DNA from: JAJZRJ01 sp040757055 | GTDB lineage: Bacteria; Desulfobacterota; Desulfobulbia; Desulfobulbales; Desulfurivibrionaceae | Assembly (NCBI GenBank): GCA_040757055.1 | Contig: JBFLXY010000002.1 | Span: 186,001 to 250,000, forward strand | DNA length: 64,000 nt | Reading direction: 5' to 3' | Shown here: in pieces, positions 32,616 to 41,141 of the stretch | How positions within the stretch are numbered: the first letter of the stretch is position 1 | Layout of the letters: the number at the start of each line of letters is the position of its first letter | Translations under genes and position numbers: made by a program | The notes under the pieces: generated by a model | Seen by the model: only the letters and a program-made list of their open reading frames with translations | The model's database searches: none | Told to the model about the DNA's origin: nothing

Positions 32616-33938
32616 TTACCACTTGAAATAGCGGGCCGTTTCCGCCTTGACCACCGGCGCCAGCGTCAGCAGGCCGATCAGGTTGGGGATGGCCATCATG
32701 CCGTTCATCAGGTCGGAAAAATTCCAGACGAACTCAAGCTTCGTCATGGCGCCCACGATCACCATGCAGACGAAGACCACCCGGTAGGGCGCGATGGCGC
32801 GCGGGCCGAGCAGGTATTCAATGGCTTTTTCTCCGTAGTAATTCCAGCCGATGAGGGTCGAATAGGCAAAAAGCGCGGTGGCGACGGCCACCAGCATCAC
32901 GCCGCTCTGGCCCAGGGTTTCGCCGCAGCTGGCGCTGGTCAGTTCACCCGGCGCTACTCCTTGCAGCCAGACACTGCTGGTGAGGATCACCAAGGCGGTC
33001 ATGGTGCAGACCACCAGGGTGTCGATGAAGGTCTGGGTCATGCTCACCAGGGCCTGCTTGACCGGATCGCGGGTGCGGGCCGCTGCGGCGGCAATGGGCG
33101 AGGAGCCCAGCCCTGACTCGTTGGAAAAGACGCCGCGGGCAATGCCGAAGCGCATGGCCGCCGCCACCGCCGCGCCGGCAAAGCCGCCGCTGGCCGCGGC
33201 CGGACTGAAGGCATGGCGGAAGATGAGGGCCAGGGCGTGGGGGATTTCGGCGGCGTTGATCACCAGCACCGTGAGCACGGTCACGATGTAGCCCACGATC
33301 ATGAAGGGTACCAGCAGCGAGGTGAAGCGGGCGATGGACTTGATGCCGCCCAGGATCACCAGGCCGGTAAGCAGCATGAGCACGGTGCCGGTGAGCCAGG
33401 GCTCGATCCGGAAGGTGGACTGGAAGATGGTGGAGACGGCATTGGCCTGGGCCATGTTGCCGATGCCGAAGGTGGCCAGGGCGGTGAAGAGGGCGAAGAA
33501 CCAGCCCAGGGTGGGAAGGTTGGCGCCCCTGGCCAGATAGTACATGGGGCCGCCGCGCATGCCGCGTTCACCCTTTTCCCGGTATTTCACCGCCAGCACC
33601 GCCTCGGCGTACTTGGTGGCCATGCCCACCAGGCCGGTCATCCACATCCAGAAGACCGCGCCGGGCCCGCCCAGGGTGATGGCGGTGGCCACGCCGACGA
33701 TGTTGCCGATGCCCACGGTGGCGGCCAGCGCCGTCATCAGCGCCGCGAAATGGCTGATGTCGCCCTCGCCGGCATGCTCCTTCTGCCAGATGAGCTTCAC
33801 CGCGTGGGGCAGGGCGCGGAACTGCAGGCCCCTCAGGATGATGGTGAGGTAGAGGCCGGTGCCCACCAGCAGCACCAGCATGGGCGGCCCCCAGACCCAG
33901 CCGGAAAGGGTGGCGATCAGCGTTTCGAGTGCGGTCAT
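32616..33938 (-). CDS. Alanine/glycine:cation symporter (AGCS family)
   Basis: Sodium- or proton-coupled amino-acid importer of 440 residues with about ten hydrophobic segments. Family blocks include TALAATVGIGNIVGVATAI near 70, GGPGAVFWMWMTGLVGMATK near 90, RGVFSNESGLGSSPIAAAAA near 270, and LIGWNYYGEKAIEYLLGPRA near 365. Monocistronic, with its own promoter at 33973-34002. Likely substrate alanine or glycine; cation not determinable. Confidence 0.93.
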   Translation of the reverse strand: MTALETLIATLSGWVWGPPMLVLLVGTGLYLTIILRGLQFRALPHAVKLIWQKEHAGEGDISHFAALMTALAATVGIGNIVGVATAITLGGPGAVFWMWMTGLVGMATKYAEAVLAVKYREKGERGMRGGPMYYLARGANLPTLGWFFALFTALATFGIGNMAQANAVSTIFQSTFRIEPWLTGTVLMLLTGLVILGGIKSIARFTSLLVPFMIVGYIVTVLTVLVINAAEIPHALALIFRHAFSPAAASGGFAGAAVAAAMRFGIARGVFSNESGLGSSPIAAAAARTRDPVKQALVSMTQTFIDTLVVCTMTALVILTSSVWLQGVAPGELTSASCGETLGQSGVMLVAVATALFAYSTLIGWNYYGEKAIEYLLGPRAIAPYRVVFVCMVIVGAMTKLEFVWNFSDLMNGMMAIPNLIGLLTLAPVVKAETARYFKW

Positions 33939-33972
33939 GGATTTCCCCCGTGGTTTCAGGTCAGTGCCTCTT

Positions 33973-34002
33973 CTGATACCTGATTCCGAGGCAGGGAGTC
34001 AA
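33973..34002 (-). promoter_or_regulatory. Promoter for the AGCS symporter gene
   Basis: Minus strand TTGACT (34002-33997), 18-bp spacer, TATCAG (33978-33973), 35 bp before the ATG. Confidence 0.55.
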
Positions 34003-34099
34003 TGAAAGATGACGCGGTCCGGCGTGGTCCGAAGGAGGTGGACGGGGGAAGTCCTTTCCGGACCCACCGGCATCCCCCGGATGCGGCCCAAACCGCTGA

Positions 34100-34129
34100 T
34101 TGACAACCGTTGCCGGAGAAGACTAATTT
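34100..34129 (+). promoter_or_regulatory. Promoter for the PhnD-like/kinase pair
   Basis: TTGACA (34100-34105), 18-bp spacer, TAATTT (34124-34129), 54 bp upstream of the ATG at 34183. Confidence 0.5.
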
Positions 34130-34182
34130 GATAATAGTAGGGAAGTGACGGAGACAAAGAAAAGAGAAGCGGAGGCGAGGCG

Positions 34183-35052
34183 ATGGGCGTCAGATCGGTG
34201 AGGATGGCGGTGATGGCTGTGTTGCTTCTTGCGCTTCCGGTCATGGTGCGCGTTCCCGCCGCCCGGGCCGCGGAAGCATCCGGGGGAGTCATCAGGTTTG
34301 CCGTTTTTCCCTACAAGTCGCCCAAGAGCGTGGTCGAGATTTTCGGTCCCATTGCCGCCCGCCTTGAAGAACGGCTCGGCAAAAAGGTGCAGCTCGTTTC
34401 CGCCCCCGACAGCGCCCTCTTTCTGGAGAGGGCACTGGCCGGGGAGTACGATCTGGCCATGCCGGCGGTGACCACCTATTACAAGATGCTGCCCGCGAGC
34501 TATGCGCCCATCGCCATGGGAGTGCCCAGCTTCTGGGGCGGACTCATCGTCCGGCAGGACAGCCCCATCGCCACCATCGAACAGTGTCGCGGAAAAAGGA
34601 TCGCCGCCATCGGCCGGCACTCCTATGCCGGCTACATGTTTTTCAAGGCGCTGCTCGACGAAAGGAAAATCGACGCCCGGAGGGATCTGGAGATCCAGTT
34701 TCTCGGCAAGCTCGACTCCATTATCTACGGCGTGCTCAACAAAAGGTATGATGCCGGCCTGATCCGGCTCGACACCCTGGATATGCCCGCCTTTGCCCCC
34801 ATCAAGGGGCAGTTCCGGGTGGTGGCCAGATCCGCCGAGGTGCCCCAGTTTCCTTTTGTGGTCAGTAAGGGCATGGACCAGCGCACCGTCGCCGCCATCC
34901 GGGAGATATTGACCGGGCTCTCACCGAACCGGCCGGAGGATCTCGCCATCCTCGACAGCCTCCAGATCCGGAAGGTGGTGGCCGCCACCCGGGCGGATTA
35001 CGAGCCGTTCTACCAGGTCATCAAAGAAAGCGAATACCTCCAGCAAAACTGA
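34183..35052 (+). CDS. PhnD-like periplasmic binding protein paired with a histidine kinase
   Basis: Exported 289-residue protein: signal peptide to about residue 30 (AARAAE cleavage), then a type 2 periplasmic binding fold of the phosphate/phosphite/phosphonate (PhnD/PtxB) family, with FAVFPYKSPKSVVEIFGPI, LAGEYDLAMPAVTTYYKM and CRGKRIAAIGRHSYAGYMFF. No ABC permease or ATPase genes are nearby. Its TGA overlaps the kinase ATG by one base (TGATG), so the two are translationally coupled. It is best read as the soluble ligand sensor of the kinase rather than a transport component; ligand unknown. Confidence 0.88.
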   Translation: MGVRSVRMAVMAVLLLALPVMVRVPAARAAEASGGVIRFAVFPYKSPKSVVEIFGPIAARLEERLGKKVQLVSAPDSALFLERALAGEYDLAMPAVTTYYKMLPASYAPIAMGVPSFWGGLIVRQDSPIATIEQCRGKRIAAIGRHSYAGYMFFKALLDERKIDARRDLEIQFLGKLDSIIYGVLNKRYDAGLIRLDTLDMPAFAPIKGQFRVVARSAEVPQFPFVVSKGMDQRTVAAIREILTGLSPNRPEDLAILDSLQIRKVVAATRADYEPFYQVIKESEYLQQN

Positions 35053-37709
35053 TGACCGCCCTCCGCTTCCGCACCCATCTCATCCTCTACTGCACCGCGG
35101 TCACCCTGCTGCTGACCGCCGCGGTGATCGTGCTCTATTCCAGGCTCTTCCAGCAGCACGCCATTGACCGCCTCACTGCCTACGGCAAGGCCATCACCCT
35201 GAACACCTCCTTTTCCGTGGCCGACGACCTGGTCACCGAGAATTACGCGCCGCTCCAGGAATTCGTGAAAGAGTTTTCTTCCCGTTCGGAGGTGGACGCC
35301 ATCCAGATCGCGGACAGCCAGGGCACCATCCTGGCGGCTTCGGAGATCGCCCTGCTGGGCAGCGCCATGCCGGAAGAGCCGCCGGGGGACTGCATCTCCA
35401 GGGAGGAAAGCCTCTGCGTCACCATCGACCGTGCCAGGGGGCACCTGGTGGTGACCGCCTCCATTGCCGTGGGCAAAACGCCGTTGGGCAGCACGCGGAT
35501 TTTTCTCTCCATGCAGCCCATCCTCGCCCACCTCCAGAAAATCCAGCGGAACGCCATCCTGATCGGCCTCTGCTTCTGGATTTTTTCCGTGGTGATCGGT
35601 TCGCTCCTGGCCCAGCGCATGTGCGAGCCTCTCCGGCGCTTCATGGGGGCTGCCGACAGCATCAGCCAGGGTGATTTTGCGGTGCAGATCCCCCGCCCGC
35701 GATGGATCTTCGAACTGGGGCGCCTGGCCGACGCCCTGCACCTGATGGCCGGCGCCATCGCCTCCCGGGAAAAGGCCCTGCAGGAGTCGGAAAAGAAATT
35801 CCGCCATCTCTTCGAACGGGCCATGGAGGGGATCTTCGTGGCGGACGCCGGCGGCGCGCTGCTGGATGTGAACCCCGCCTTCATCGCCATCTTGGGTGGC
35901 GACTCCCGGGAGTTCCTGCTCGGCCGGAATCTCTTTGCCGGCATCTTCGAAAACGAGGAGGCCTATGGCCGTTTCCGGCAGCAGATTCTCGCCCAAGGGT
36001 ATGTCAAGGACCACGAGCTGACCCTGATCAGGAACGACAGCTCGCCGGCCATCGCCTCCCTCACCTGCCACACGGTGCTCGGCGCCGGCGGGGAGGTGGT
36101 CAAATACGAAGGCATGATCCGCGACATCACGGCGCAGAAGCAGGCGGAGCAGGAGATTGCCCGCATGCGCAACTATCTGAACAACATCATCGAATCCATG
36201 CCCTCCATGCTGGTCACCCTGGATCACGAGGCGGTGGTGACCCAGTGGAACACGGCCGCCGCCGGAATCACCGGCATTCCCCCCCAGCAGGCCATCGGCA
36301 GGAAAATCCACGAAGTGGTGCCGGCCTTCGGCAAATACCTTCAGCAGGTCGATACCAGCAACCGGACCCGGCAGCCCATCAGGCTGCACCGGGAACACCT
36401 TGAAGGCAACAGCGGCCACCTCTACAACCTGACCATTTTCCCCCTGGTGGCCAATGGCGTCGAGGGCGTCGCCCTGCGCCTCGACGACGTGACCGAACTG
36501 GAGCAGAAGGAACAGCAGCTCCGCCAGGCCCAGAAGATGGAGTCCATCGGCACCCTGGCCGGCGGCCTGGCCCACGACTTCAACAATGTCCTTACCGGCA
36601 TTCTGGGCACCCTCTCGCTCCTCTTCTACAAGCTCGACCAGAAGCCGGAAGGGCTCCCGGTGCCGGAACTCCGCGACTATCTCAGGCGGATGGAAGGGGC
36701 AGGGCAGCGGGCCGCCGACATGGTGCGGCAGCTGCTCACCCTCTCCCGGCGGCAGCCGGTGGATATGGTTCCGGTGGACCTCAACCTCTCGGTCAAGCAC
36801 GTCTGCAAGATCGGGGAGAACACCTTCGACAAGTCGGTACGCCTGGAGGTGCATCCGGCTCCGGAACCGGCCTATGTGCTGGCGGACCCCACCGAAATGG
36901 AGCAGGTGCTGCTGAACCTCTGCATCAATGGCATGCACGCCATGACCATCATGCGGCAGGACGCCTCCTGGGGCGGCACCCTGACCGTGACCACGGAACA
37001 GGTCCGCGCCGACGAGATTTTCCGGCGGCGGCATCCCGAGGCAGCGGCCGGCGCCTACTGGAAGGTCTCGGTGAGCGACACCGGGGTCGGCATCGACACC
37101 AAGACCGCGGCCAAAATCTTTGACCCGTTCTTCACCACCAAGGAGCAGGGCCGGGGAAGCGGCCTCGGCCTTGCCATGGCCTACAACATTGTCCACCAGC
37201 ACCATGGCTTCATCGACCTCTACTCCGAACCGGGAGCCGGTTCCACCTTCAGCGTCTACCTGCCGCAACTGGTCCGCAGCGGCGAAGAGGCGGCGCCGGA
37301 GGCTCCCGTGGCGGTGGCAGCGGGGCAGGGGCTGATCCTGGTGGTGGACGACGACGAGGAGGTGAGGCGCATGGCCGAGGAGGCACTGCAGACCGCGGGC
37401 TACGGGGTACTCTCCGCCGCCAACGGCCGGGAGGGGGTTGCGCTCTATCGGCAGCATCAGGTCCGGGTCAGCGCCGTGCTGCTCGACATGGCCATGCCGG
37501 TGATGTCCGGCCGGGAGGCCTTTCTGGAAATGCGCCGCATCAACCCGCAGGTGAAGGTACTGCTGGTCTCCGGCTTCCGCAAGGATCACCGGGTGGAGGA
37601 AATCCTTGCCCTGGGGGTCAAGGGGTTTCTGCAGAAGCCCTATACCCTCGCCACTCTGGCTGCCGCCATGCGGGATGTTCTGGCCGAGGAACTCCCGCCA
37701 GCCCGCTAG
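35052..37709 (+). CDS. Hybrid sensor histidine kinase with two PAS domains and a receiver
   Basis: 885-residue membrane kinase: TM1 near 8-30, a periplasmic sensor of about 130 residues, TM2 near 166-187, HAMP near 190-240, PAS1 near 255-365 (HLFERAMEGIFVADAGGALL), PAS2 near 375-490, HisKA with phospho-His in LAHDFNNVLTGILG near 507, HATPase near 610-745 (DTGVGIDTKTAAKIFDPFF and SGLGLAMAYNIVHQHHGF), and a C-terminal receiver (757-875) with Asp in LLDMAMP near 812. No DNA-binding output; the adjacent regulator is missing. It overlaps the PhnD-like gene and so probably senses that protein's ligand-bound state. Its TAG stop is within the repeat at 37708-37740. Confidence 0.92.
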   Translation: MTALRFRTHLILYCTAVTLLLTAAVIVLYSRLFQQHAIDRLTAYGKAITLNTSFSVADDLVTENYAPLQEFVKEFSSRSEVDAIQIADSQGTILAASEIALLGSAMPEEPPGDCISREESLCVTIDRARGHLVVTASIAVGKTPLGSTRIFLSMQPILAHLQKIQRNAILIGLCFWIFSVVIGSLLAQRMCEPLRRFMGAADSISQGDFAVQIPRPRWIFELGRLADALHLMAGAIASREKALQESEKKFRHLFERAMEGIFVADAGGALLDVNPAFIAILGGDSREFLLGRNLFAGIFENEEAYGRFRQQILAQGYVKDHELTLIRNDSSPAIASLTCHTVLGAGGEVVKYEGMIRDITAQKQAEQEIARMRNYLNNIIESMPSMLVTLDHEAVVTQWNTAAAGITGIPPQQAIGRKIHEVVPAFGKYLQQVDTSNRTRQPIRLHREHLEGNSGHLYNLTIFPLVANGVEGVALRLDDVTELEQKEQQLRQAQKMESIGTLAGGLAHDFNNVLTGILGTLSLLFYKLDQKPEGLPVPELRDYLRRMEGAGQRAADMVRQLLTLSRRQPVDMVPVDLNLSVKHVCKIGENTFDKSVRLEVHPAPEPAYVLADPTEMEQVLLNLCINGMHAMTIMRQDASWGGTLTVTTEQVRADEIFRRRHPEAAAGAYWKVSVSDTGVGIDTKTAAKIFDPFFTTKEQGRGSGLGLAMAYNIVHQHHGFIDLYSEPGAGSTFSVYLPQLVRSGEEAAPEAPVAVAAGQGLILVVDDDEEVRRMAEEALQTAGYGVLSAANGREGVALYRQHQVRVSAVLLDMAMPVMSGREAFLEMRRINPQVKVLLVSGFRKDHRVEEILALGVKGFLQKPYTLATLAAAMRDVLAEELPPAR

Positions 37710-37740
37710 CAGGCTGCTCAGGGTTTTTCAACATCCTGCT
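37708..37740. repeat. Short palindromic repeat related to the 26.1-kb element
   Basis: AGCAGG at 37708-37713 is inverted at 37735-37740 (CCTGCT), with GTTTTTCAAC (37723-37732) between. On the minus strand it reads AGCAGGATGTTGAAAAACCC, resembling the AGCAGCCCGTTGAAAAAC of 26098-26115. It overlaps the stop codons of two converging genes. Confidence 0.55.
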
Positions 37741-38797
37741 GGAGGGCGATATCCACCTCCTGGATGGTGCCGGCCCCGCCGGATTCGGTCAGATAGACCG
37801 AGGTTTCGCGTAGCCGGTCCTGAAGCGAATTGGCGCTGCCGGTGAACGCAAAGGGGGTGTCGACGGGGTCGAGCAGCAGGGCGCCGATATTTTTCTCCTT
37901 GAGGGAAAAGAGGGCGTCGTTGCCGGCGGCATCCCGCATCCATATCCGCAGTTTGGCAAAGAGCGGATCGTTTTCGTCAAGCCAGCCGTTGCGGTCGCTG
38001 TCCAATTCCCGCAGTTCGGCAAAGCCGTGGCCGGTGGCCGGGCCGAAGAGTTCGGCGCCGTTGTTGATCACCCCGTCGCTGTTGCGGTCCAGAGCCAGGA
38101 AGCCGCTGCCTGCGCCAAGGAGCGGTATCTCGTCCGCTTTGCCGTCCATGTCGAGATCGAAGAGAAATCGTTGGTCGCCGAGCTGCGCTGCCGTGCCGTT
38201 GAAATTGACCAACAGCGGATCGATGAGCCTGGCATCCCCCGCCCGCAACGAAAGATGGGTTTCCTGCACATATTCGCGCCGCATGGCAAATTCCAGGTGG
38301 AAGCGGATGGTCTGGCCGTCGGCGGTGCGGATCTCGCCGCCGGCGGCAAACCGGAGGGTTTCGACCTCCCGATAGACCTCGTGAGAGTCGTATTCCAGGC
38401 CCCAGCCCTGGCGTGGAGGCTGATCGCCTCCGGCGGTTGCGGTGGCGGGTGGAGCCGGCGCGATGGTTGCAGACGGGGTGAATGCAGCCACCGTGATCTT
38501 TTTGCCGGTGAGTGCCTCCAGGATAAGGCGGATGGCGTGAAGTTTCGGGTCTTCTTCGACTGGAGCGGGGGGCTCGACCGCGGCGCTGTTCCCTGCGTGC
38601 GCCATCCTTTTTTGTCTGTCGAGCCCTGCCTGGGAGAGGGTCACCAGATCTGCGCCCATGGAGCGCGACGCCGGGCCATCCCCTTCAAAATCAGGGCGTT
38701 CGCTGCCCACCCAGAGGCGAAGTGAAGTTTCGGAACGGAATGATTCACGGTACGAGTGGGCGCTGGCAAGCGCCACAGAGGTGTCGCTGATCCGCAT
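37718..38797 (-). CDS. EF-hand/VCBS-like calcium-binding protein, function unknown
   Basis: A 359-residue protein without a signal peptide or TM segment. The N-terminal half is low-complexity and Ala/Pro-rich (about 60-130). The C-terminal half carries three Asp-rich loops typical of calcium sites: DLDMDGKADE near 214, DRNSDGVINN near 237 and DSDRNGWLDE near 266. The family resembles large-adhesin or VCBS-associated hypotheticals seen in anaerobic Proteobacteria. ATG 38797 has AGGAGGG upstream. Its last residues (DVEKP) are encoded by the repeat. It lies 73 bp after nadC on the same strand. Confidence 0.8.
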   Translation of the reverse strand: MRISDTSVALASAHSYRESFRSETSLRLWVGSERPDFEGDGPASRSMGADLVTLSQAGLDRQKRMAHAGNSAAVEPPAPVEEDPKLHAIRLILEALTGKKITVAAFTPSATIAPAPPATATAGGDQPPRQGWGLEYDSHEVYREVETLRFAAGGEIRTADGQTIRFHLEFAMRREYVQETHLSLRAGDARLIDPLLVNFNGTAAQLGDQRFLFDLDMDGKADEIPLLGAGSGFLALDRNSDGVINNGAELFGPATGHGFAELRELDSDRNGWLDENDPLFAKLRIWMRDAAGNDALFSLKEKNIGALLLDPVDTPFAFTGSANSLQDRLRETSVYLTESGGAGTIQEVDIALQQDVEKP

Positions 38798-38870
38798 GGT
38801 TCCCTCCTTACGGACTGGTCATACCAGCGTATCGGCATGGTGCATGAAAAGATGAATGGCGGGACAGGGG

Positions 38871-39707
38871 TCAGGAGGCGACCAGTTCCATGCTGATGTC
38901 CATGGCCGGCGCCGAGTGGGTGAGGGCGCCGATGGAGATGCAATCCACCCCGGTCTCCGCGATGCGGCGGATGTTTCTGAGAGTCACCCCGCCCGATGCC
39001 TCGGTGACGGCATGCTTGCCCACCAGGGCCACGGCCTTGCGCATGGCAGCCGGGGTCATGTTGTCGAGCATGATGATGTCGGCCCGGGCGGCAAGGGCTT
39101 CCCGCACCTGGGCCAGGTTCTCGCATTCCACCTCAACGGTGAGCCCTTTCGGCGCAGAGTTCCGCACCTTGTTCACTGCCGCACCAATGGAACCGGCGGC
39201 AGCGATGTGGTTGTCCTTGATGAGGATGGCGTCGTGGAGGGAGAAGCGGTGATTGTAGCCGCCGCCCACGGTGACCGCGTATTTTTCCAGCATACGCAGG
39301 CCCGGCGTGGTTTTGCGGGTGTCGAGAATTTTCACCGGCAGCCCTTTGACCGCATCGACGAAGCGGGCGGTGAGGGTGGCTATGCCGCTCAGGCGCTGGC
39401 AGAGGTTGAGCGCCACCCGTTCGGCCGCCAGCAGGTCGCGCACCGGCCCGGTGACGGTGAGGAGGATGTCGCCCGCCCGGGCCCTGGTGCCGTCCTTGAC
39501 CGGAAGGCAACGCACCGCCGGGTTGCGGGTCTGAAAGACCAGCGGCGCCACCGATTCGATCCCGGCAACCACGAATTCCTGGCGGGCGATGAAGACCCCC
39601 CTGCCGCTTTGCTCCGGCGGGAAGATCGCCTCGCTGGTCAGGTCGCCGCCGGCGATGTCCTCGGCCAGGAACTGTTCGATGGCTGCCGTGAGATGCCGGG
39701 TTTTCAT
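38871..39707 (-). CDS. nadC: Nicotinate-nucleotide pyrophosphorylase (quinolinate phosphoribosyltransferase)
   Basis: Converts quinolinate and PRPP to nicotinate mononucleotide, the last step of de novo NAD ring synthesis. About 278 residues. Core motifs: EDIAGGDLTSEAIFP near 16, ERVALNLCQRLSGIAT near 95, ILDTRKTTPGLRMLEKYAV near 130, and HDAILIKDNHI near 160. ATG 39707 is preferred over 39722 from GAG spacing and homologous length. Driven by the promoter at 39764-39792. nadA and nadB are not in the window. Confidence 0.95.
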   Translation of the reverse strand: MKTRHLTAAIEQFLAEDIAGGDLTSEAIFPPEQSGRGVFIARQEFVVAGIESVAPLVFQTRNPAVRCLPVKDGTRARAGDILLTVTGPVRDLLAAERVALNLCQRLSGIATLTARFVDAVKGLPVKILDTRKTTPGLRMLEKYAVTVGGGYNHRFSLHDAILIKDNHIAAAGSIGAAVNKVRNSAPKGLTVEVECENLAQVREALAARADIIMLDNMTPAAMRKAVALVGKHAVTEASGGVTLRNIRRIAETGVDCISIGALTHSAPAMDISMELVAS

Positions 39708-39763
39708 GATTCTCGGGAACATCCGCCGCCGGGTTGTGTCTTGAGAAGAAAAGTGCTGCCGTG

Positions 39764-39792
39764 ACTATGAGTGATGTCGTTCCCCTTGTCAA
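39764..39792 (-). promoter_or_regulatory. Promoter for nadC
   Basis: Minus strand TTGACA (39792-39787), 17-bp spacer, CATAGT (39769-39764), about 57 bp before the ATG. Confidence 0.65.
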
Positions 39793-39869
39793 GCGGCAAC
39801 GTCCCGCCACCTCGGCGGCTGCCGGGCGACGGCGGCGGAGAAAAGGAGCCCCGTCGTGAAAACAATCCG

Positions 39870-39898
39870 TTGTCAGCAGCGGCAAAAACCAATAAGGT
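39870..39898 (+). promoter_or_regulatory. Promoter for the TPR-protein gene
   Basis: TTGTCA (39870-39875), 17-bp spacer, TAAGGT (39893-39898), 43 bp before the ATG. Same -10 as at 25472 and 15011. Confidence 0.6.
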
Positions 39899-39940
39899 AG
39901 CTGACAGCCCCCATCTCAAAATTTTCCGGAGGAAGAACGC

Positions 39941-40555
39941 ATGTCGAGCGATATCAAGGAGTCTGCCAAGACGGTGAAAAAGGAAACCCTCTATCTCGTG
40001 GCCTGTGCCTGCCTGCTCATCGGCTTTCTTGGCGGCATCGTCTTCAGCGTTTACAAGGCGCCGGCACCCGGCCCCCAAGGCGGCACCGCATCGCAACAGG
40101 AAGGCGCGGGCCAGCTGACCCCGGAACAGATGAACGCCATGCTCAACCTGGAGCGGGAAGTGGCGGCTAATCCCAACAACGGCGAGGCATGGACCCAGCT
40201 CGGGCACCTTTACTTCGACTCGAACCAGCCGCAGAAGGCGATCAAGGCCTACACCCGGTCGCTGGCCATCAACCCCAACGACGCCAACGTGCTCACCGAC
40301 CTCGGCGTCATGTACCGCAGCAACAACGAGCCCAAAAAGGCAATCGAGTCCTTCGACAAGGCCATCGCCGTGGACCCCAGGCATGAAACCGCCCGCTTCA
40401 ACAAAGGGGTGGTGCTGCTTTACGACCTGAAGGACAAGGAGGGGGCGATCAAAATCTGGGAGGAACTGGTGGCCCTCAATCCCTTGGCCGCCGGCCCGAG
40501 CGGGCAACCGGTCAAGGAGATCCTGGCCGAGGTGAAAGGGCAGCCGGCGCCATAG
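39941..40555 (+). CDS. Membrane-anchored TPR-repeat protein
   Basis: 204 residues: one N-terminal TM helix (about 17-37, LYLVACACLLIGFLGGIVFS), a Gly/Gln/Pro linker, and about three tetratricopeptide repeats from residue 85 (AWTQLGHLYFDSNQPQKAI, VLTDLGVMYRSNNEPKKAI, ARFNKGVVLLYDLKDKEGAI). The helix orientation places the TPRs outside the cytoplasm. A scaffold for an envelope or cytochrome-maturation complex is plausible (CcmH/NrfG-like), but no such genes adjoin it. ATG 39941 has GGAGGAAG upstream. Confidence 0.88.
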   Translation: MSSDIKESAKTVKKETLYLVACACLLIGFLGGIVFSVYKAPAPGPQGGTASQQEGAGQLTPEQMNAMLNLEREVAANPNNGEAWTQLGHLYFDSNQPQKAIKAYTRSLAINPNDANVLTDLGVMYRSNNEPKKAIESFDKAIAVDPRHETARFNKGVVLLYDLKDKEGAIKIWEELVALNPLAAGPSGQPVKEILAEVKGQPAP

Positions 40556-40569
40556 GCCGGTTTTTTTTT
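40544..40569 (+). terminator. Intrinsic terminator after the TPR gene
   Basis: Short GC stem CCGGC/GCCGG that overlaps the stop codon, followed by nine T. Confidence 0.5.
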
Positions 40570-40678
40570 CTTTGACATCAATCCGTTAGGGGAATAATAT
40601 AAAAAAACAGTGTGATATTGCGCTGATGCGCGGCGGCGGCGCGAAGGGAGAAAAGACGCTCAAAGGGGGCCGGAACGG

Positions 40679-41128
40679 ATGATGGGCAAAGAGAATCGTC
40701 GTTCTCCGCGGTTCAAAAGCACCCTGCCGGTGACGCTGCTGCTGCGCGACAACGGCAGCGGCGCAAGTCTGGCCGACGCGCTGCCCGGCCATCTGGAAGA
40801 CCTTTCCGCCCACGGCGTGCGGCTCACCGTGCCTCACATCCGCATCGGCAGCCATCATCTTTTCTATTCCTTCACCGACAACCCCCGGCAGACCATCTAT
40901 CTGGAAATCCGGGTGGCCGACCTCTCCATGCCGCCGCTGTGCATTCCGGCCCGGCCGGTCTGGTTCGACCATATCCTTTCCCTTCCTGGCCAGCCTTTTC
41001 AGCTTGGCATGGAATTCCTGCTCGCCGCCGATGACGAACAGATAGGCCAACTCAGAAGGTTGCTGGCCGGCAAGGTTCGCGAAGATTCCTGGTGGCACCG
41101 GCTGTTCGGCGCGGCTCAGGGCGCCTGA
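40679..41128 (+). CDS. PilZ-domain protein (c-di-GMP receptor)
   Basis: 149-residue single PilZ domain. The c-di-GMP-binding RxxxR motif is in RRSPRF (near 7-12), and the second motif DLSAHGVRL near 41 has the expected D-x-S-x-x-G pattern. It senses c-di-GMP to alter motility or surface functions; effector unknown. Start is one of two successive ATGs (40679/40682). It converges on a diguanylate cyclase gene 13 bp away, so source and receptor of the signal are adjacent. Confidence 0.9.
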   Translation: MMGKENRRSPRFKSTLPVTLLLRDNGSGASLADALPGHLEDLSAHGVRLTVPHIRIGSHHLFYSFTDNPRQTIYLEIRVADLSMPPLCIPARPVWFDHILSLPGQPFQLGMEFLLAADDEQIGQLRRLLAGKVREDSWWHRLFGAAQGA

Positions 41129-41141
41129 TCCCTCTCGCGGG

